A stretch of DNA of 64,000 bases. Origin: JBKQVT01 sp963727245 (GTDB taxonomy: Bacteria > Planctomycetota > Planctomycetia > Pirellulales > Thermoguttaceae). The stretch is from contig CAVSFO010000015.1 of assembly GCA_963727245.1 (NCBI GenBank), forward strand, positions 36,573 to 100,572. The letters run 5' to 3'. The notes below the pieces were generated by a model. It worked only from the letters and a program-made list of their open reading frames with translations, had not been told where the DNA came from and searched no databases. How positions within the stretch are numbered: position 1 is the stretch's first letter; every line of letters starts with the position of its first letter. The position numbers and the translations under genes are program-made. Shown here piece by piece: positions 1 to 9,055 of the stretch.

Positions 1-750
1 GATTTCGGCAGCCTTTCGGAGGTGGCCAAGGAATTCTTGGAAATCTGCGTCCGCCTGCGGAAAAACATGCTTATTTCCGGCGGCACAGGCACCGGCAAGA
101 CGGTGCTCTTGGGGGCCATTTCCCGCGCGATCCCCGAGGAAGAGCGGATCGTGGTCATCGAAGACACCTCGGAGTTGCGGCTCATCCAGAAGCATTGCCT
201 CTATCTCGAGGCGAAGCACGCCGACCGCAGCGGCGAAGGCGGCCTGGACATCCGGCAGTTGTTTGTCAACTCGCTGCGCATGCGGCCGGACCGAATTATC
301 GTGGGGGAAGTCCGCGGCGGCGAGGCCCTGGATATGGTTCAATCCATGATCAGCGGCCACAGCGGCGCCATGTCGACGGTCCATGCCAATTCGCCCCGCG
401 ACGCCCTGGTTCGCCTGGAAACGCTGTCGCTGATGTCGGACGTCCAGATTCCGGTCTACGTGGCCCGGGCGCAGGTGGCGTCGGCCATCAACTTGATCGT
501 GCAAATTGCCCGGTTTAGTGAAGACGGCTCGCGAAAGATCACCCGCATTACCGAGGCCCGCGGCCTGAATGACGATAACCAGTACCAGATGGCCGACCTG
601 TTTGTTTCCCGGCTGAAGGGCAAGACCGCCGGGGGCAGACTAATTGCCGACCTGGAACCGACGGGCGAAAAGCCGTCGTTTTGTCGCGAACCCTACGAAC
701 GGGGCATGACCGACGAAATTCGTTTGACGGAGAAAATCTGGTCGAAGTGA
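1..750 (+). CDS. cpaF: CpaF/TadA-type secretion ATPase, 5' truncated by window edge
   Basis: Partial P-loop ATPase of the type II/IV secretion (CpaF) family that would power Tad/Flp pilus assembly from the cytoplasmic face of the membrane. The reading frame is open from base 1, so the true start lies outside the window. Visible motifs are Walker A GGTGTGKT (near base 80), an Asp box IVVIEDTSELRL, the Walker B-like stretch RPDRIIVGEVRGGEALDM (near base 280) and the His box STVHANSPRDAL. These are the same landmarks as in the complete FHA-fused ATPase at 7148-9052, so the locus has two CpaF paralogues. Whether this copy also has an N-terminal extra domain cannot be seen here. It is the first gene of a long + strand pilus cluster. 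Confidence 0.93.
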   Translation, partial: DFGSLSEVAKEFLEICVRLRKNMLISGGTGTGKTVLLGAISRAIPEEERIVVIEDTSELRLIQKHCLYLEAKHADRSGEGGLDIRQLFVNSLRMRPDRIIVGEVRGGEALDMVQSMISGHSGAMSTVHANSPRDALVRLETLSLMSDVQIPVYVARAQVASAINLIVQIARFSEDGSRKITRITEARGLNDDNQYQMADLFVSRLKGKTAGGRLIADLEPTGEKPSFCREPYERGMTDEIRLTEKIWSK

Positions 751-873
751 AACTACGGACCGCTCCCGGGGTTCAATAGGTATCCGAGACTCTGAAAACT
801 GGGGACGGATGATTTCACCCCCCCTCCAGGTGTGGGTGGGAAGGTGGAATCTGCTTGTGGTAGGCGGTGAAAT

Positions 874-1062
874 ATGGGACGATGGAAGCGCCGAGTTAGG
901 GGGCGAATTGCGGCCCGCCGCGCCGGCGCGGCGTCGTTGGATTACATTTTGGTCCTGGGGGTGATTATGCCGTTGGCGGCGATCGTCTTCTGGGGCGGTC
1001 CGCTCATCATGCGGTTGGCTTACGAGATGGTCTGCGTACTAATCTCGTGGCCTTTTATGTAA
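874..1062 (+). CDS. Small prepilin-like membrane peptide
   Basis: A 62-residue peptide with a very basic N-terminus (about 17 residues with many Arg) followed by a hydrophobic segment beginning AASLDYILVLGVIMPLAA. That layout, small residues then an acidic residue at about +5 of the hydrophobic helix, resembles Flp/TadE-type prepilins cleaved by a TadV-type peptidase. A GGCGGTGA stretch just upstream can serve as ribosome binding site. It lies immediately before another prepilin-like gene and the prepilin peptidase, which supports a pilin or pseudopilin role. Family membership is inferred from topology and context, not from strong sequence identity. Confidence 0.65.
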   Translation: MGRWKRRVRGRIAARRAGAASLDYILVLGVIMPLAAIVFWGGPLIMRLAYEMVCVLISWPFM

Positions 1063-1080
1063 GAGAGAGGAGCATTCGTT

Positions 1081-1287
1081 ATGAAGAAGCAGTCGCTTGC
1101 AAGCCTGCTGGAGCAAGTCCACGAGGACGAGCGAGGCGCAGTCAGCCTGGAGACGATCCTGATCATCGGTGCCATCGCGCTGCCCATCTTGATTTTCCTT
1201 ATCAAGGTGGGGTGGCCGCAGGTCAAGGCGTTCTTCAACACCGGTGTGGAGACCCTGCAAACGGAGCAAGGGGGCGCCGAGTCCTAA
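1081..1287 (+). CDS. Flp-type pilin candidate
   Basis: A 68-residue protein: short polar leader containing DERGAVSLETILIIGAIALP, one transmembrane helix of about 20 residues, then a short amphipathic tail. The leader with Gly/Ala before a hydrophobic helix carrying Glu near its start is the usual Flp pilin/TadE class III signal. A good AGAGAGGAG ribosome binding site sits 8 bases before the ATG. It follows the preceding prepilin-like gene by 18 bases and precedes the prepilin peptidase by 15, so all three are probably co-transcribed. It is the most plausible structural subunit of the pilus in view. Cleavage position and assembly are inference. Confidence 0.72.
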   Translation: MKKQSLASLLEQVHEDERGAVSLETILIIGAIALPILIFLIKVGWPQVKAFFNTGVETLQTEQGGAES

Positions 1288-1302
1288 CGCCTTTGCCGCG
1301 CC

Positions 1303-1872
1303 ATGCTGGCCACCGTTCTGCTGTTGGCGTTGGTCTCGATCGCCTCGGTTACGGATCTGCTTCGGCACAAGATCTACAACTGGACGACCTACAGCGGAAT
1401 GCTTCTGGCCTTTGGCCTGAGTGCCGCGGGAGGGGCGCTGCTGGCGGGCGGGTGCGCGACCGAGGTCGTCTTGAGGTGGTGGGGTTGGATTCCGCTGCGG
1501 GAGAGCTTGTTCGGGCTGGCGGCCTGCGGATTGGTGATGCTGGTGTGTTTCGTCACGTTCAGCATCGGCGGCGGCGACGTCAAGCTGATCGCCATGATGG
1601 GCGCGCTGATGGGACCGGAGGGGGGATTTGAAGCCATGCTTTGGACGTTTGTCTTGGCCGGCTGCATGGCGCTGATCGTGCTCGTCTGGCGCATTGGGCC
1701 GCTGCGCCTGATCGGCCGCGTCTTTCGGCAGATCGTCTGGACCTTGCGGCTGGGCCAGTGGAGTCCGCTCACGGAGGCCGAGCGCGCCCAGCTTCGGCCG
1801 CCCCTATTTTTGGCGCCCAGCGCGTTGGCCGCGGTGGTCATCGTGCGCTTCCACCTTATGGACCGCTTTTGA
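1303..1872 (+). CDS. tadV: Type IV prepilin peptidase (TadV/CpaA, A24 family)
   Basis: Integral membrane aspartic protease that cleaves prepilin leader peptides on the cytoplasmic side. The 189-residue protein has several hydrophobic helices and both catalytic Asp motifs of family A24: D18 in SVTDLLRHKIYN and the GxGD-type motif GGGDVK at about residues 89-94. There is no N-terminal methyltransferase domain, which is the usual TadV/CpaA form. No clear Shine-Dalgarno precedes the ATG; it starts 15 bases after the pilin stop, so translation may be coupled. Its position next to two prepilin-like genes gives the likely substrates. Confidence 0.9.
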   Translation: MLATVLLLALVSIASVTDLLRHKIYNWTTYSGMLLAFGLSAAGGALLAGGCATEVVLRWWGWIPLRESLFGLAACGLVMLVCFVTFSIGGGDVKLIAMMGALMGPEGGFEAMLWTFVLAGCMALIVLVWRIGPLRLIGRVFRQIVWTLRLGQWSPLTEAERAQLRPPLFLAPSALAAVVIVRFHLMDRF

Positions 1873-1935
1873 TCTTTCCCGGAGAGAACCGCGGAGTAAA
1901 CCTGCACCTGTACTTTCTGGACGGTGAGCCCTGTC

Positions 1936-2919
1936 ATGAGTCGCGCAGTTATCCTGGCTTGTTGGCCTTGGCTGGTGGTGCTGATGGCGTTGGTGCTTTC
2001 GGCCTACGGGATGGTCCGGCTCAGTGATGCCCGGCCCCGCCTGGGCCGGCTGCGCCGGCTTCACGGCGATCAAGCGGGCAGCGTGCAAAGCCTGAGTTTC
2101 GTGCTGACGCTGCCCATCTTCTTGATGTTCATCATGATGATTGTGCAGGTGAGCCAATTGATGATCGGCCTGATTGTGGTCCATTATGCGGCCTATGCGG
2201 CAGCCCGCAGCGCCGCGGTTTGGATTCCCGCCGAGTTGCCGGGGGAACTGGCGAATTGCATCGGCTTCGGTCCCATTGAGCCCGATCCCAACGCTACCAA
2301 CGAATTCCCCATCCTCGATCCGACCAATCCGGCGTACGGCCCGACCACGGGCGGCGTAACCTATATCGTGTGTTCGCAGCCGCCCAGCCCGAAGTACAAC
2401 AAGATCGCCTCCGCCGCCATCTTGGCGTGCATGCCGGTTTCGCCTTCGCGCGACCTGGGCCTGAGCGCCCCAGGCGATGCCGCGGCCGATGAGGTGATCA
2501 AGTCGGTCTACAGCAGCGTGGCGCCCAGCTCCCGCAGCAACGGCGCCGTCCCCGGACGGCTGGACAACAAGCTTGCCTATGCGTGGAACAACACGACCGT
2601 GCAGATTCGTTTCTTCCACAGTAATGAAGAGCCGCCGCTGGAGCCCTATTTTCTTGCTTACGACCCGAGCGAGTTCCGTTTCAACGAGCTGGGCTGGCAG
2701 GATCAGATTACCGTGACGGTGAATTACAACCTGGCCCTGCTGCCGGGCCCGGGGCGCTTGCTGGCCAAGTACGTGACCGGCCCCGGCGGCGCACCCGACA
2801 AAGTGGCCCAGTCGATCACGAATCAGGGCAGCTACTACACCTATCCCCTGACGGCCTCCATCAGCATGGGCAACGAGGGGGAGAAACCGATGATACCCTA
2901 TGAATATCAAGCGAATTGA
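1936..2919 (+). CDS. TadE-like pseudopilin / pilus assembly protein
   Basis: About 327 residues with an N-terminal hydrophobic helix, a basic linker ending in DQAGS, and a second hydrophobic helix (FVLTLPIFLMFIMMIV) in the style of TadE-like domains, followed by a large soluble part presumably outside the membrane. I chose the ATG at 1936, which has GGTGAG 8 bases upstream; an in-frame GTG at 1924 is the alternative. The stop lies 20 bases inside the next gene, indicating translational coupling. The context (prepilin peptidase upstream, TadG-like gene downstream) supports a minor pseudopilin role in the Tad pilus. The soluble domain is not recognised. Confidence 0.72.
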   Translation: MSRAVILACWPWLVVLMALVLSAYGMVRLSDARPRLGRLRRLHGDQAGSVQSLSFVLTLPIFLMFIMMIVQVSQLMIGLIVVHYAAYAAARSAAVWIPAELPGELANCIGFGPIEPDPNATNEFPILDPTNPAYGPTTGGVTYIVCSQPPSPKYNKIASAAILACMPVSPSRDLGLSAPGDAAADEVIKSVYSSVAPSSRSNGAVPGRLDNKLAYAWNNTTVQIRFFHSNEEPPLEPYFLAYDPSEFRFNELGWQDQITVTVNYNLALLPGPGRLLAKYVTGPGGAPDKVAQSITNQGSYYTYPLTASISMGNEGEKPMIPYEYQAN

Positions 2920-4363
2920 GATATTCGGGCTGCCCGGGCGACTGCACCGCGATCAGCGCGGCACGATCAGCATCGTTTCGGTTTTCACCGCCTTGGTGCT
3001 GGCGATGCTGCTGGGCATGGTGATGAACGTCGGCCGGCAGGTGGACGGCAAGATCCGCATGCAGAACGCGGCCGACGAGGCGGCCTATTCGGGCGGGGTG
3101 GTGTTGGCGCGGGGTATGAACACCCTGGTGTTCACCAATCGCATGTTGTGCGACGTCTTCGCCGTGACGGCGATCATGCGGGAAGCCCGCGATCAGAACT
3201 CCGCGTCGTTCGTCCCCAAGAGCCTGGCGGCATGGAACAACATCGGCAAGAAGTTCCAGAAGGCCCAGTTCCCCAAGTTCAAGGCCCTGGGCCAGGCCAT
3301 CGTGCAGAAGACGCCGCTGGAACAGGCCATGGTGACGGCGTATACCAACTGGGCGGTCGCGGCCAGCGCGGAGATCCTGCCGCTGATGGAAGAGATCCTT
3401 AAAGATCATCTGATTACCCAATACCAGGCGGCGGTGGTCGTGGCCTTTCCCGACATCGCGCAGGAGGCCGCCGCGGCGGTCGCCCAACAGGAGGGCACGC
3501 CCGACTTCGGCCGCAAGACCATGCTGGCCGCCTTGTGGCGGTGTTCCGGCCAGCCCGTGGGCGGCGACAGCAGCGACCCCGCCACCCGCACCTTGCCGGT
3601 CGTCGATCCCAACGCGGACGGGGGCGCCGGCGCGGCGGCCTCGATCGCGTTGGCCCAGAACCAGCGGGCGACGATTGCGACGAACTACCTGAACGACTGG
3701 AATAACCAGACGATGATAGGGTTCGACCAGAAGGCCAAGATGTGCCAATTCGGCATGTTGTGGCGGAGTTTCACGTGCGGCTATCTCAACAACTTGCTGA
3801 CGCAGGAATATCCCAGCTCGAACCTGCCCATGGTCATCCGCACGGTCGCGGCCCCAAATGAGGCGGCGCCGGACAACGGCTATCTCGAACATTATTTCAT
3901 CTTCATCGGCGTGGCCTACTGGAAGCAGGTGCCCGGGCTGGCGTCGAAGCTCTTCGACAACCCCACGGCCGGCGATCCAGTGACCTTTGCCGAGGTCCAC
4001 GTGTACGTTCCCAATCCGCGGCTGGTCTGGGAGCAGACCGGGGGCGGCGGCGGCAGCCCTCCGCCCATACCGATTGGCGGAGTGCCGGGTCAGTTTGGCA
4101 ACTTACCGGGGAGCGGCGGGGGCGGTGGCGGCGGCGGGGGAGGGGGAGGAGGGGTATGGTTCGTCGGCCGCGAAGGCGTGCCCACCAATTGGGACCTGCT
4201 CACCCAGCGATGGACTTGCCAGTTAGCGCCGGCCACGCAGTCGGTGTTGGCGGCGATTCTGCAGACGGTTCCCAACTTGCCCACTTTCAGCGGCACCAAC
4301 TTTACGCCGTCCGACTTGGGCAATTTGGGCCCCAACGACATTGGAACCATCAATGCACATTGA
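2900..4363 (+). CDS. TadG-like (Tad domain) pilus protein with polyglycine linker
   Basis: 487 residues starting with a short leader, DQRGTISIVSVF, and a transmembrane helix, then the typical Tad-domain sequence VDGKIRMQNAADEAAYSGG, in which the AADEAAYSGG part is diagnostic of the TadG N-terminal region. The remainder is a large, presumably extracytoplasmic domain. Near 4089-4155 the gene encodes an almost uninterrupted polyglycine run (SGG then about 13 Gly), probably a flexible linker. The gene overlaps its upstream neighbour by 20 bases and the downstream gene by 11, so all three are in one transcription unit. The exact role in the pilus (tip, minor pilin or anchor) is unknown. Confidence 0.75.
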   Translation: MNIKRIEIFGLPGRLHRDQRGTISIVSVFTALVLAMLLGMVMNVGRQVDGKIRMQNAADEAAYSGGVVLARGMNTLVFTNRMLCDVFAVTAIMREARDQNSASFVPKSLAAWNNIGKKFQKAQFPKFKALGQAIVQKTPLEQAMVTAYTNWAVAASAEILPLMEEILKDHLITQYQAAVVVAFPDIAQEAAAAVAQQEGTPDFGRKTMLAALWRCSGQPVGGDSSDPATRTLPVVDPNADGGAGAAASIALAQNQRATIATNYLNDWNNQTMIGFDQKAKMCQFGMLWRSFTCGYLNNLLTQEYPSSNLPMVIRTVAAPNEAAPDNGYLEHYFIFIGVAYWKQVPGLASKLFDNPTAGDPVTFAEVHVYVPNPRLVWEQTGGGGGSPPPIPIGGVPGQFGNLPGSGGGGGGGGGGGGGVWFVGREGVPTNWDLLTQRWTCQLAPATQSVLAAILQTVPNLPTFSGTNFTPSDLGNLGPNDIGTINAH

Positions 4364-5307
4364 ACAAGCCGCGGCCAACGCCGCCAAGTCAGTTCCCGTC
4401 TCCGGCGGTCGCTCGCGGGGGCTGGCCCGTCGCGGGCTGGCCCCGCTGGAACTGGTGCTTTCGCTGCCGATCATGTTGCTTATCATGGCGCTGATGGTCA
4501 ACTTCGGCACGCTTGCTTGTTGGAAAGTGCGCGGGCTGAGCATGGCTCGCCTGGCAGTTTGGGGCAGCCGCTGGCCGCGAAGCGGCGACAGCACTCCGCG
4601 ACCCGCTTATTGGCCGGCCCCGGGAACCGTGGGCACGGCCGGTCCGGTCAACGTGCCCCAACTGGACGACGCGCGCGTGGACCAACCGGTCGCCCGCGGT
4701 CCGCAGTTCATGCAAGCCCAGGTGAACACGGAATTGCTCGACCCCACCCGCGGTCTGCGGACGGGCTCGGCCGGATTGACGCGACAATATCCCATGCTGG
4801 GCAAGCTGCCGCAGTTCCAATTGACTGCCAACACGTACATGTTGGACGATCGCTGGCAGTATCCACAGATGAACATGGGCAGCAACACGGACCACCGGAT
4901 TCCGATCCTCTACACGCTGCCGGAGGCGCCGGACAAGTATTTGAACGCCTACGTCCAGGCGTACATGAATATCATCAACGCGCCGTTCCAGCCGCAACTG
5001 CAGCCCTTGGACAACGACCCCGACTTCCTGGCTTTTCAGGGCTCGGCGCCCGATTTCTATCCGCGGTTGGCGCTGTTTTGCAGCGCAGGATCGCGCCGCG
5101 GCCCAGCAGCCCATGCAAAACCTGATCAACCGCATCCAAGGCTCGAAAAAACCGCAGGTCGCCAGTGTCGCCCAGGTCATGGCGCAAGCGTTCATCGGCC
5201 TCTATCAGCAGATGATCAGAGTCTCCAAGAACCCAGCGCAAATTGCCCTTCTCCAAAAGTGGATCTCCGAGTTGCAGCAATTCCTGGCATCCCTGAAGAG
5301 CGGGTAA
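4353..5307 (+). CDS. TadE-like pseudopilin, single-base frameshift near 5076-5080
   Basis: The ATG at 4353 overlaps the end of the TadG-like gene by 11 bases. The N-terminus RRGLAPLELVLSLPIMLLIM is a TadE-like leader plus membrane helix; an extracytoplasmic region follows. At the TTTT run at 5076-5079 the frame changes: reading LALF and then AAQDRAAAQQPMQNLINRIQ in the next frame gives a sensible helical C-terminus ending LASLKSG at 5307. The original frame instead runs on into the next gene. One base must be gained or lost in the T run. With the joined frame the product is about 317 residues and its stop overlaps the ATG of the following gene (TAATG). Likely a third pseudopilin of the cluster. 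Confidence 0.68.
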
Positions 5308-6301
5308 TGAGGGCTGAAAACCATCCGGCGCCCGGTCAAGCCGCCTGCCAGGGCACAGCGTCGCCGGCGCCGCAACGCAGCTTCGGCCTGCTGGCGCGCC
5401 GTATCTCGGCTTGGACCACCAACGGCCTGCTCACCGTGATCATCCTGGTGGTCGGATTGGTATTCGGGCGGCAAGTGCTCCGTTGGTGGGCCGCCGATGC
5501 GCCACGGTCCAACGCCGCATCGGCGACGCCCCGGATCGGCCAGGGGCTGGGCGATCCCTCACAACCGCACGTCCTGCAGTTCGGCAATCAACCCTGGTCG
5601 TTGCGCGAACAAGTGATCGGCGGCGATCGCCAGGCGGCTGCCGCCGCCCTGCTGGCCGACTGCCGCCGGTTCCTCCAGTCGGCTCCGGCCCCGGCGGGGG
5701 CCGCCGGCAGCGATCGTGCCGCCAGGGCGCGCAACGCGGAGGTCCTCGCCACCCTGAGGCAACTCAAGCCGACCGAGGAGGAGCGGGGGAAATGGCGGCT
5801 TTACCAGTTGCCCAACGACCTGCCGATGGTGGCCGGCGTCCGGCAAGACGCCGCCGCGACCCAAGGCAGGGCGGCTTCTAAACTTGCCGAAGGCACCCCC
5901 GCCGTGGTAATCTGGGGATTGGCGATCCCACGTGCACGCCAGGCGTGGACTTTGTACACGTTTCAGCCGGAATCGGACGCCGGCCAGCCAAATTCCGGAC
6001 TGGCGAGCATTCCAATTCCACCCGGGAGTTGTAGAATTATGGCCATGCAAGTCGCCGAAGGGGGGGGATTGCCGCCTTTTCGGGACCGGACCGCACCGAG
6101 CAGTGGAAGCAATTCTATGACGACTGGTTTGTGAAGCACCGTTGGAAGCCGTCGGGAGGGTGGCAGCAAATGGGATCGAGTTGGCACGTGCGTTATACCG
6201 CCGCAGACCGACGGCAGCCGGCTGCCGCCGAGATTCGGTTAAGTCCGGACCGCCAGGGCCGCTGCACGGGGCTCGTGATGGTTTCGCCAGGTTCGTTTTA
6301 A
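5307..6301 (+). CDS. Tad-cluster single-span membrane protein, frameshift at G8 run 6060-6067
   Basis: Starts at the ATG overlapping the previous stop. Residues of about 37-55 form one hydrophobic helix (GLLTVIILVVGLVFGRQVL); the rest is soluble. At the run of eight G at 6060-6067 the frame must shift to continue as IAAFSGPDRTEQWKQFYDDW and end in MVSPGSF at 6299-6301. Left unshifted the frame ends at 6134 with low-complexity sequence. The restored protein is about 331 residues. I do not recognise the family. Its place between pseudopilins and CpaB suggests a pilus-assembly accessory protein, but this is context only. Confidence 0.6.
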
Positions 6302-6340
6302 CCAGCATGGGAAGTCGTTATCCCGGAAAAGAGATATATT

Positions 6341-7151
6341 ATGAAAGGCATCCAAGCTTTGATTGTGGCCGCCGGCCTGGGCATCGCCGGCGCCATCCTC
6401 AACTTTTTCTACCTGTTCCCCGCCTCGCAAGAGCGCGAACCCGGTCTACTTCATCGCCGTCAGACAGGGGCGGACCATCAACCGGGGCGAGCGCTTGAAG
6501 GCTGAGGACCTGGAGGCGGTGGCGATTCCCAAGGAGCGGGCGGCCAGTCTGCTGGGCCATGCGGTCCGCTGCAACGGCGAGAACGACTTCAGCGCCGCCG
6601 AGCACCAAGTCGTCTGCCGCACGCTTTCCGACGGCTCCTTGTTGCTCCAGGACGACTTGAAGACGCCGCGAGACCAACTGGAACTGGGCAAGAACCAAGG
6701 GGTGATCTTTGTTCCGGTGGACACCAAGGCCTTTGTGCCTTCGCTGGTGACGCCGGGCGACAAGGTTTCGTTCTTAGTGTCCGTGCCGCCGCGGGCCAAC
6801 GTGCCCACGCCTGCCCGACACGGCGATGCCGAGAAGGGCGGCGGTGCCGAGGCGTCGGAGTCGGAATCGCTGAACCCCGTTGCGGAGGCCGACCCGGGTC
6901 TTTCGGCCCAGAGCGGCGCGACCGAGGTCATTGGCCCGTTCACCGTCGTTTCCCTAGGGAACCGCCTCAGCAGCGCCGACGTGTTCAAGGCGGCGCATGT
7001 TGCGGCGGAGCAGCCGAGCGTTATGGGCATCCTCGTCAAACTTGAAGACAATCGCATGGACGATCGCACCAAGAAACTGTGGGACCGTCTCAAAGAGACG
7101 AATTTCCGCAGCGTGGGGGTGATTCTCCACAGCCGCAAAGACGCCCGATGA
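6341..7151 (+). CDS. cpaB: CpaB/RcpC-like Flp pilus assembly protein, frameshift near 6422-6432
   Basis: The ATG at 6341 follows a GGAAAAGAG ribosome binding site and opens MKGIQALIVAAGLGIAGAIL, a typical CpaB signal/anchor helix. The frame then breaks near 6422-6432; in the next frame the protein continues ANPVYFIAVRQGRTINRGER, a SAF-like domain as in CpaB/RcpC, where that domain and a following beta-rich region help pilus subunits pass the outer membrane secretin. A Glu/Ser/Ala-rich low-complexity insert lies around residues 160-190. The TGA overlaps the ATG of the FHA-CpaF gene (ATGA), so the two are coupled. No secretin (CpaC) gene lies in the window; it may be upstream. Confidence 0.82.
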
Positions 7152-9052
7152 AGATCTGGTTCAACAAAGTCAACGAGAGCCGCCGCAACATGGTCGAGGC
7201 GACCGATTCGCTGGTCACCATCGGCCGCGACCCGTCGAACACGGTCTGCCTGCAAAGTCCGCTGGTTTCGCGGCAGCACGCGGTGGTGCGCGCCGCCGAC
7301 GGCAAACTGCAACTGGAGAACATCGGTCTGAACAGTTGCATCGTCGGCGACGAGGAGGTGTTGGGGGGGCAGTCGGCGGTGTTTGCCCCCGGCACGAAGG
7401 TCCGCATCTGGCCGTTCAGCCTCACGTTCGAGGCCGAGAAGGCGATCACCATTTCCCGCAGCGACCTGGAAGCCCACCTCCGCTCCATCATGGCGGATCT
7501 CGAACTGCGGATCCACCGCAAGCTGCTGGATCGCCTCGACTTGTACCAGTTCGAGGCCAACCGGGGCAGCGATCCCCAGAGCATCCTGCTGCTGGAGAAC
7601 AACATCGAGGACGTCTGCCGTGAGATGGGGGTTTTCAGCCCGGACAACGAATCGCTGCTGGAGGAGATCACCGGCCTGACGCTTCGCGACCACCTGGTGA
7701 ACCAGCTCATTATGGAGACGGGCAGCGAGGAGTATTTCGACCTGGCGGCCCTGACCACCAACGAGTTCGACGTGCCGGCCACCCTGGTGCCGGAGCGCGA
7801 GGCCGAGCTGCACGGACTGCTGCAGTTCGTCCGCGAGCGCTTGAACCTCTCCGAATGCCGCGACGTCAGCCAGCAGGTGACGCGCGTCGAAAGGCGCTTC
7901 AACGACATCTTCCACCTCGTGCGGCCCCATCTGCACCACGAGCTGCGCAAGTACCTCATCCTGCGGACGCTGAAGAAGGACCTCAAGGACACGATCTTCG
8001 GTTTCGGGCCCCTGCAAGACCTGCTGCGGGCGCCGACGGTGACGGAAATCATGGTCGTGGGCATCGATCAGATCTACGTCGAGCGCGGCGGCCTCATCGA
8101 GCGCTCCGGGCGCCGCTTCATCTCCGACAAGGTGACCGAGGCGATCATCGAGCGCATCGTCGCCCAGGTGGGACGGCGCATCGACAAGAGCCAGCCGCTG
8201 GTCGATGCCCGGCTCCCGGACGGCTCCCGCGTCAACGCCATCATTCCCCCCTTGGCGATCAAGGGGCCGACCTTGACCGTGCGAAAGTTCCCCGCCCAAC
8301 GGCTGACCATGGACGACCTGGTCGAGATGGGCAGCGTCACCACGGCGGCGGCGATGTTTCTGCGGGCCTGCGTGATCGACCGCCGCAACATTCTCGTCAG
8401 CGGCGGCACCGGCACGGGCAAGACGACCCTGCTCAACGTGCTCAGCGGTTTTATTCCCTTCAAAGAACGCATCATCACCATCGAGGACACCAGCGAGCTG
8501 CGGCTGCACCAGGAACACGTCGTGACCCTGGAAACGAAGCCGCCCAACATCGAAGGGGCCGGCGAGTATACCATCCGCAACCTGGTCAAGAACGCCCTGC
8601 GCATGCGGCCCGATCGGGTGTTGGTGGGCGAATGCCGGGGGCCGGAGGCCCTGGACATGATCCAGGCCATGAACACCGGCCACGACGGCTCCATGACCAC
8701 CGTCCACGCCAACAGCGCCCGGGAGGTGGTCGATCGCTTGGAAGTGCTGGTGTTGATGGCCGCCGACTTGCCGGTCTCCTCGATCCACCGCCAGGTCTCC
8801 TCGGCCCTGGACCTGATCGTGCACATCAGCCGGCTTCCCGGCGGGGCGCGGGTGGTCAGCCAGATTTCGGAAGTCGTTCGCTACGACCCCGAAGAGAAAC
8901 AAATCATCATCACCGACATCTTCAACTATCGCGACGGCGTCTCGCTGCGGCCGACGGGTTATCTGCCGTCGTTCATCGATTCCCTGATGGCCAAGGAGTT
9001 GCTGGACATGGAATTCCTGTACGGCCGGGGTTCGGACGAGGCGGGCAGGTAA
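7148..9052 (+). CDS. cpaF: FHA domain-CpaF fusion, Tad pilus ATPase
   Basis: 634 residues. Residues 1-100 form a forkhead-associated domain, with the phosphothreonine-binding landmarks GRDPSNT, SRQH and a following Asn (ENIGLN). The rest is a full CpaF ATPase: an all-alpha linker, then Walker A GGTGTGKTTLL at about 418, Asp box ITIEDTSELRL, Walker B-like RPDRVLVGECRGPEALDM at about 487 and His box TTVHANSAREV. It should hydrolyse ATP to drive Flp pilus extension through TadB/TadC. The ATG at 7148 overlaps the cpaB stop; an in-frame upstream start at 7079 is less likely. A Ser/Thr kinase follows five genes downstream, so the FHA domain may read its phosphorylation marks (inference). Confidence 0.94.
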   Translation: MKIWFNKVNESRRNMVEATDSLVTIGRDPSNTVCLQSPLVSRQHAVVRAADGKLQLENIGLNSCIVGDEEVLGGQSAVFAPGTKVRIWPFSLTFEAEKAITISRSDLEAHLRSIMADLELRIHRKLLDRLDLYQFEANRGSDPQSILLLENNIEDVCREMGVFSPDNESLLEEITGLTLRDHLVNQLIMETGSEEYFDLAALTTNEFDVPATLVPEREAELHGLLQFVRERLNLSECRDVSQQVTRVERRFNDIFHLVRPHLHHELRKYLILRTLKKDLKDTIFGFGPLQDLLRAPTVTEIMVVGIDQIYVERGGLIERSGRRFISDKVTEAIIERIVAQVGRRIDKSQPLVDARLPDGSRVNAIIPPLAIKGPTLTVRKFPAQRLTMDDLVEMGSVTTAAAMFLRACVIDRRNILVSGGTGTGKTTLLNVLSGFIPFKERIITIEDTSELRLHQEHVVTLETKPPNIEGAGEYTIRNLVKNALRMRPDRVLVGECRGPEALDMIQAMNTGHDGSMTTVHANSAREVVDRLEVLVLMAADLPVSSIHRQVSSALDLIVHISRLPGGARVVSQISEVVRYDPEEKQIIITDIFNYRDGVSLRPTGYLPSFIDSLMAKELLDMEFLYGRGSDEAGR

Positions 9053-9055
9053 GAC

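Noticed and set aside
5113..5307. Small separate gene
   Set aside because: It is the frameshifted C-terminus of the TadE-like gene starting at 4353; similarity of style and position at the operon joint support joining.
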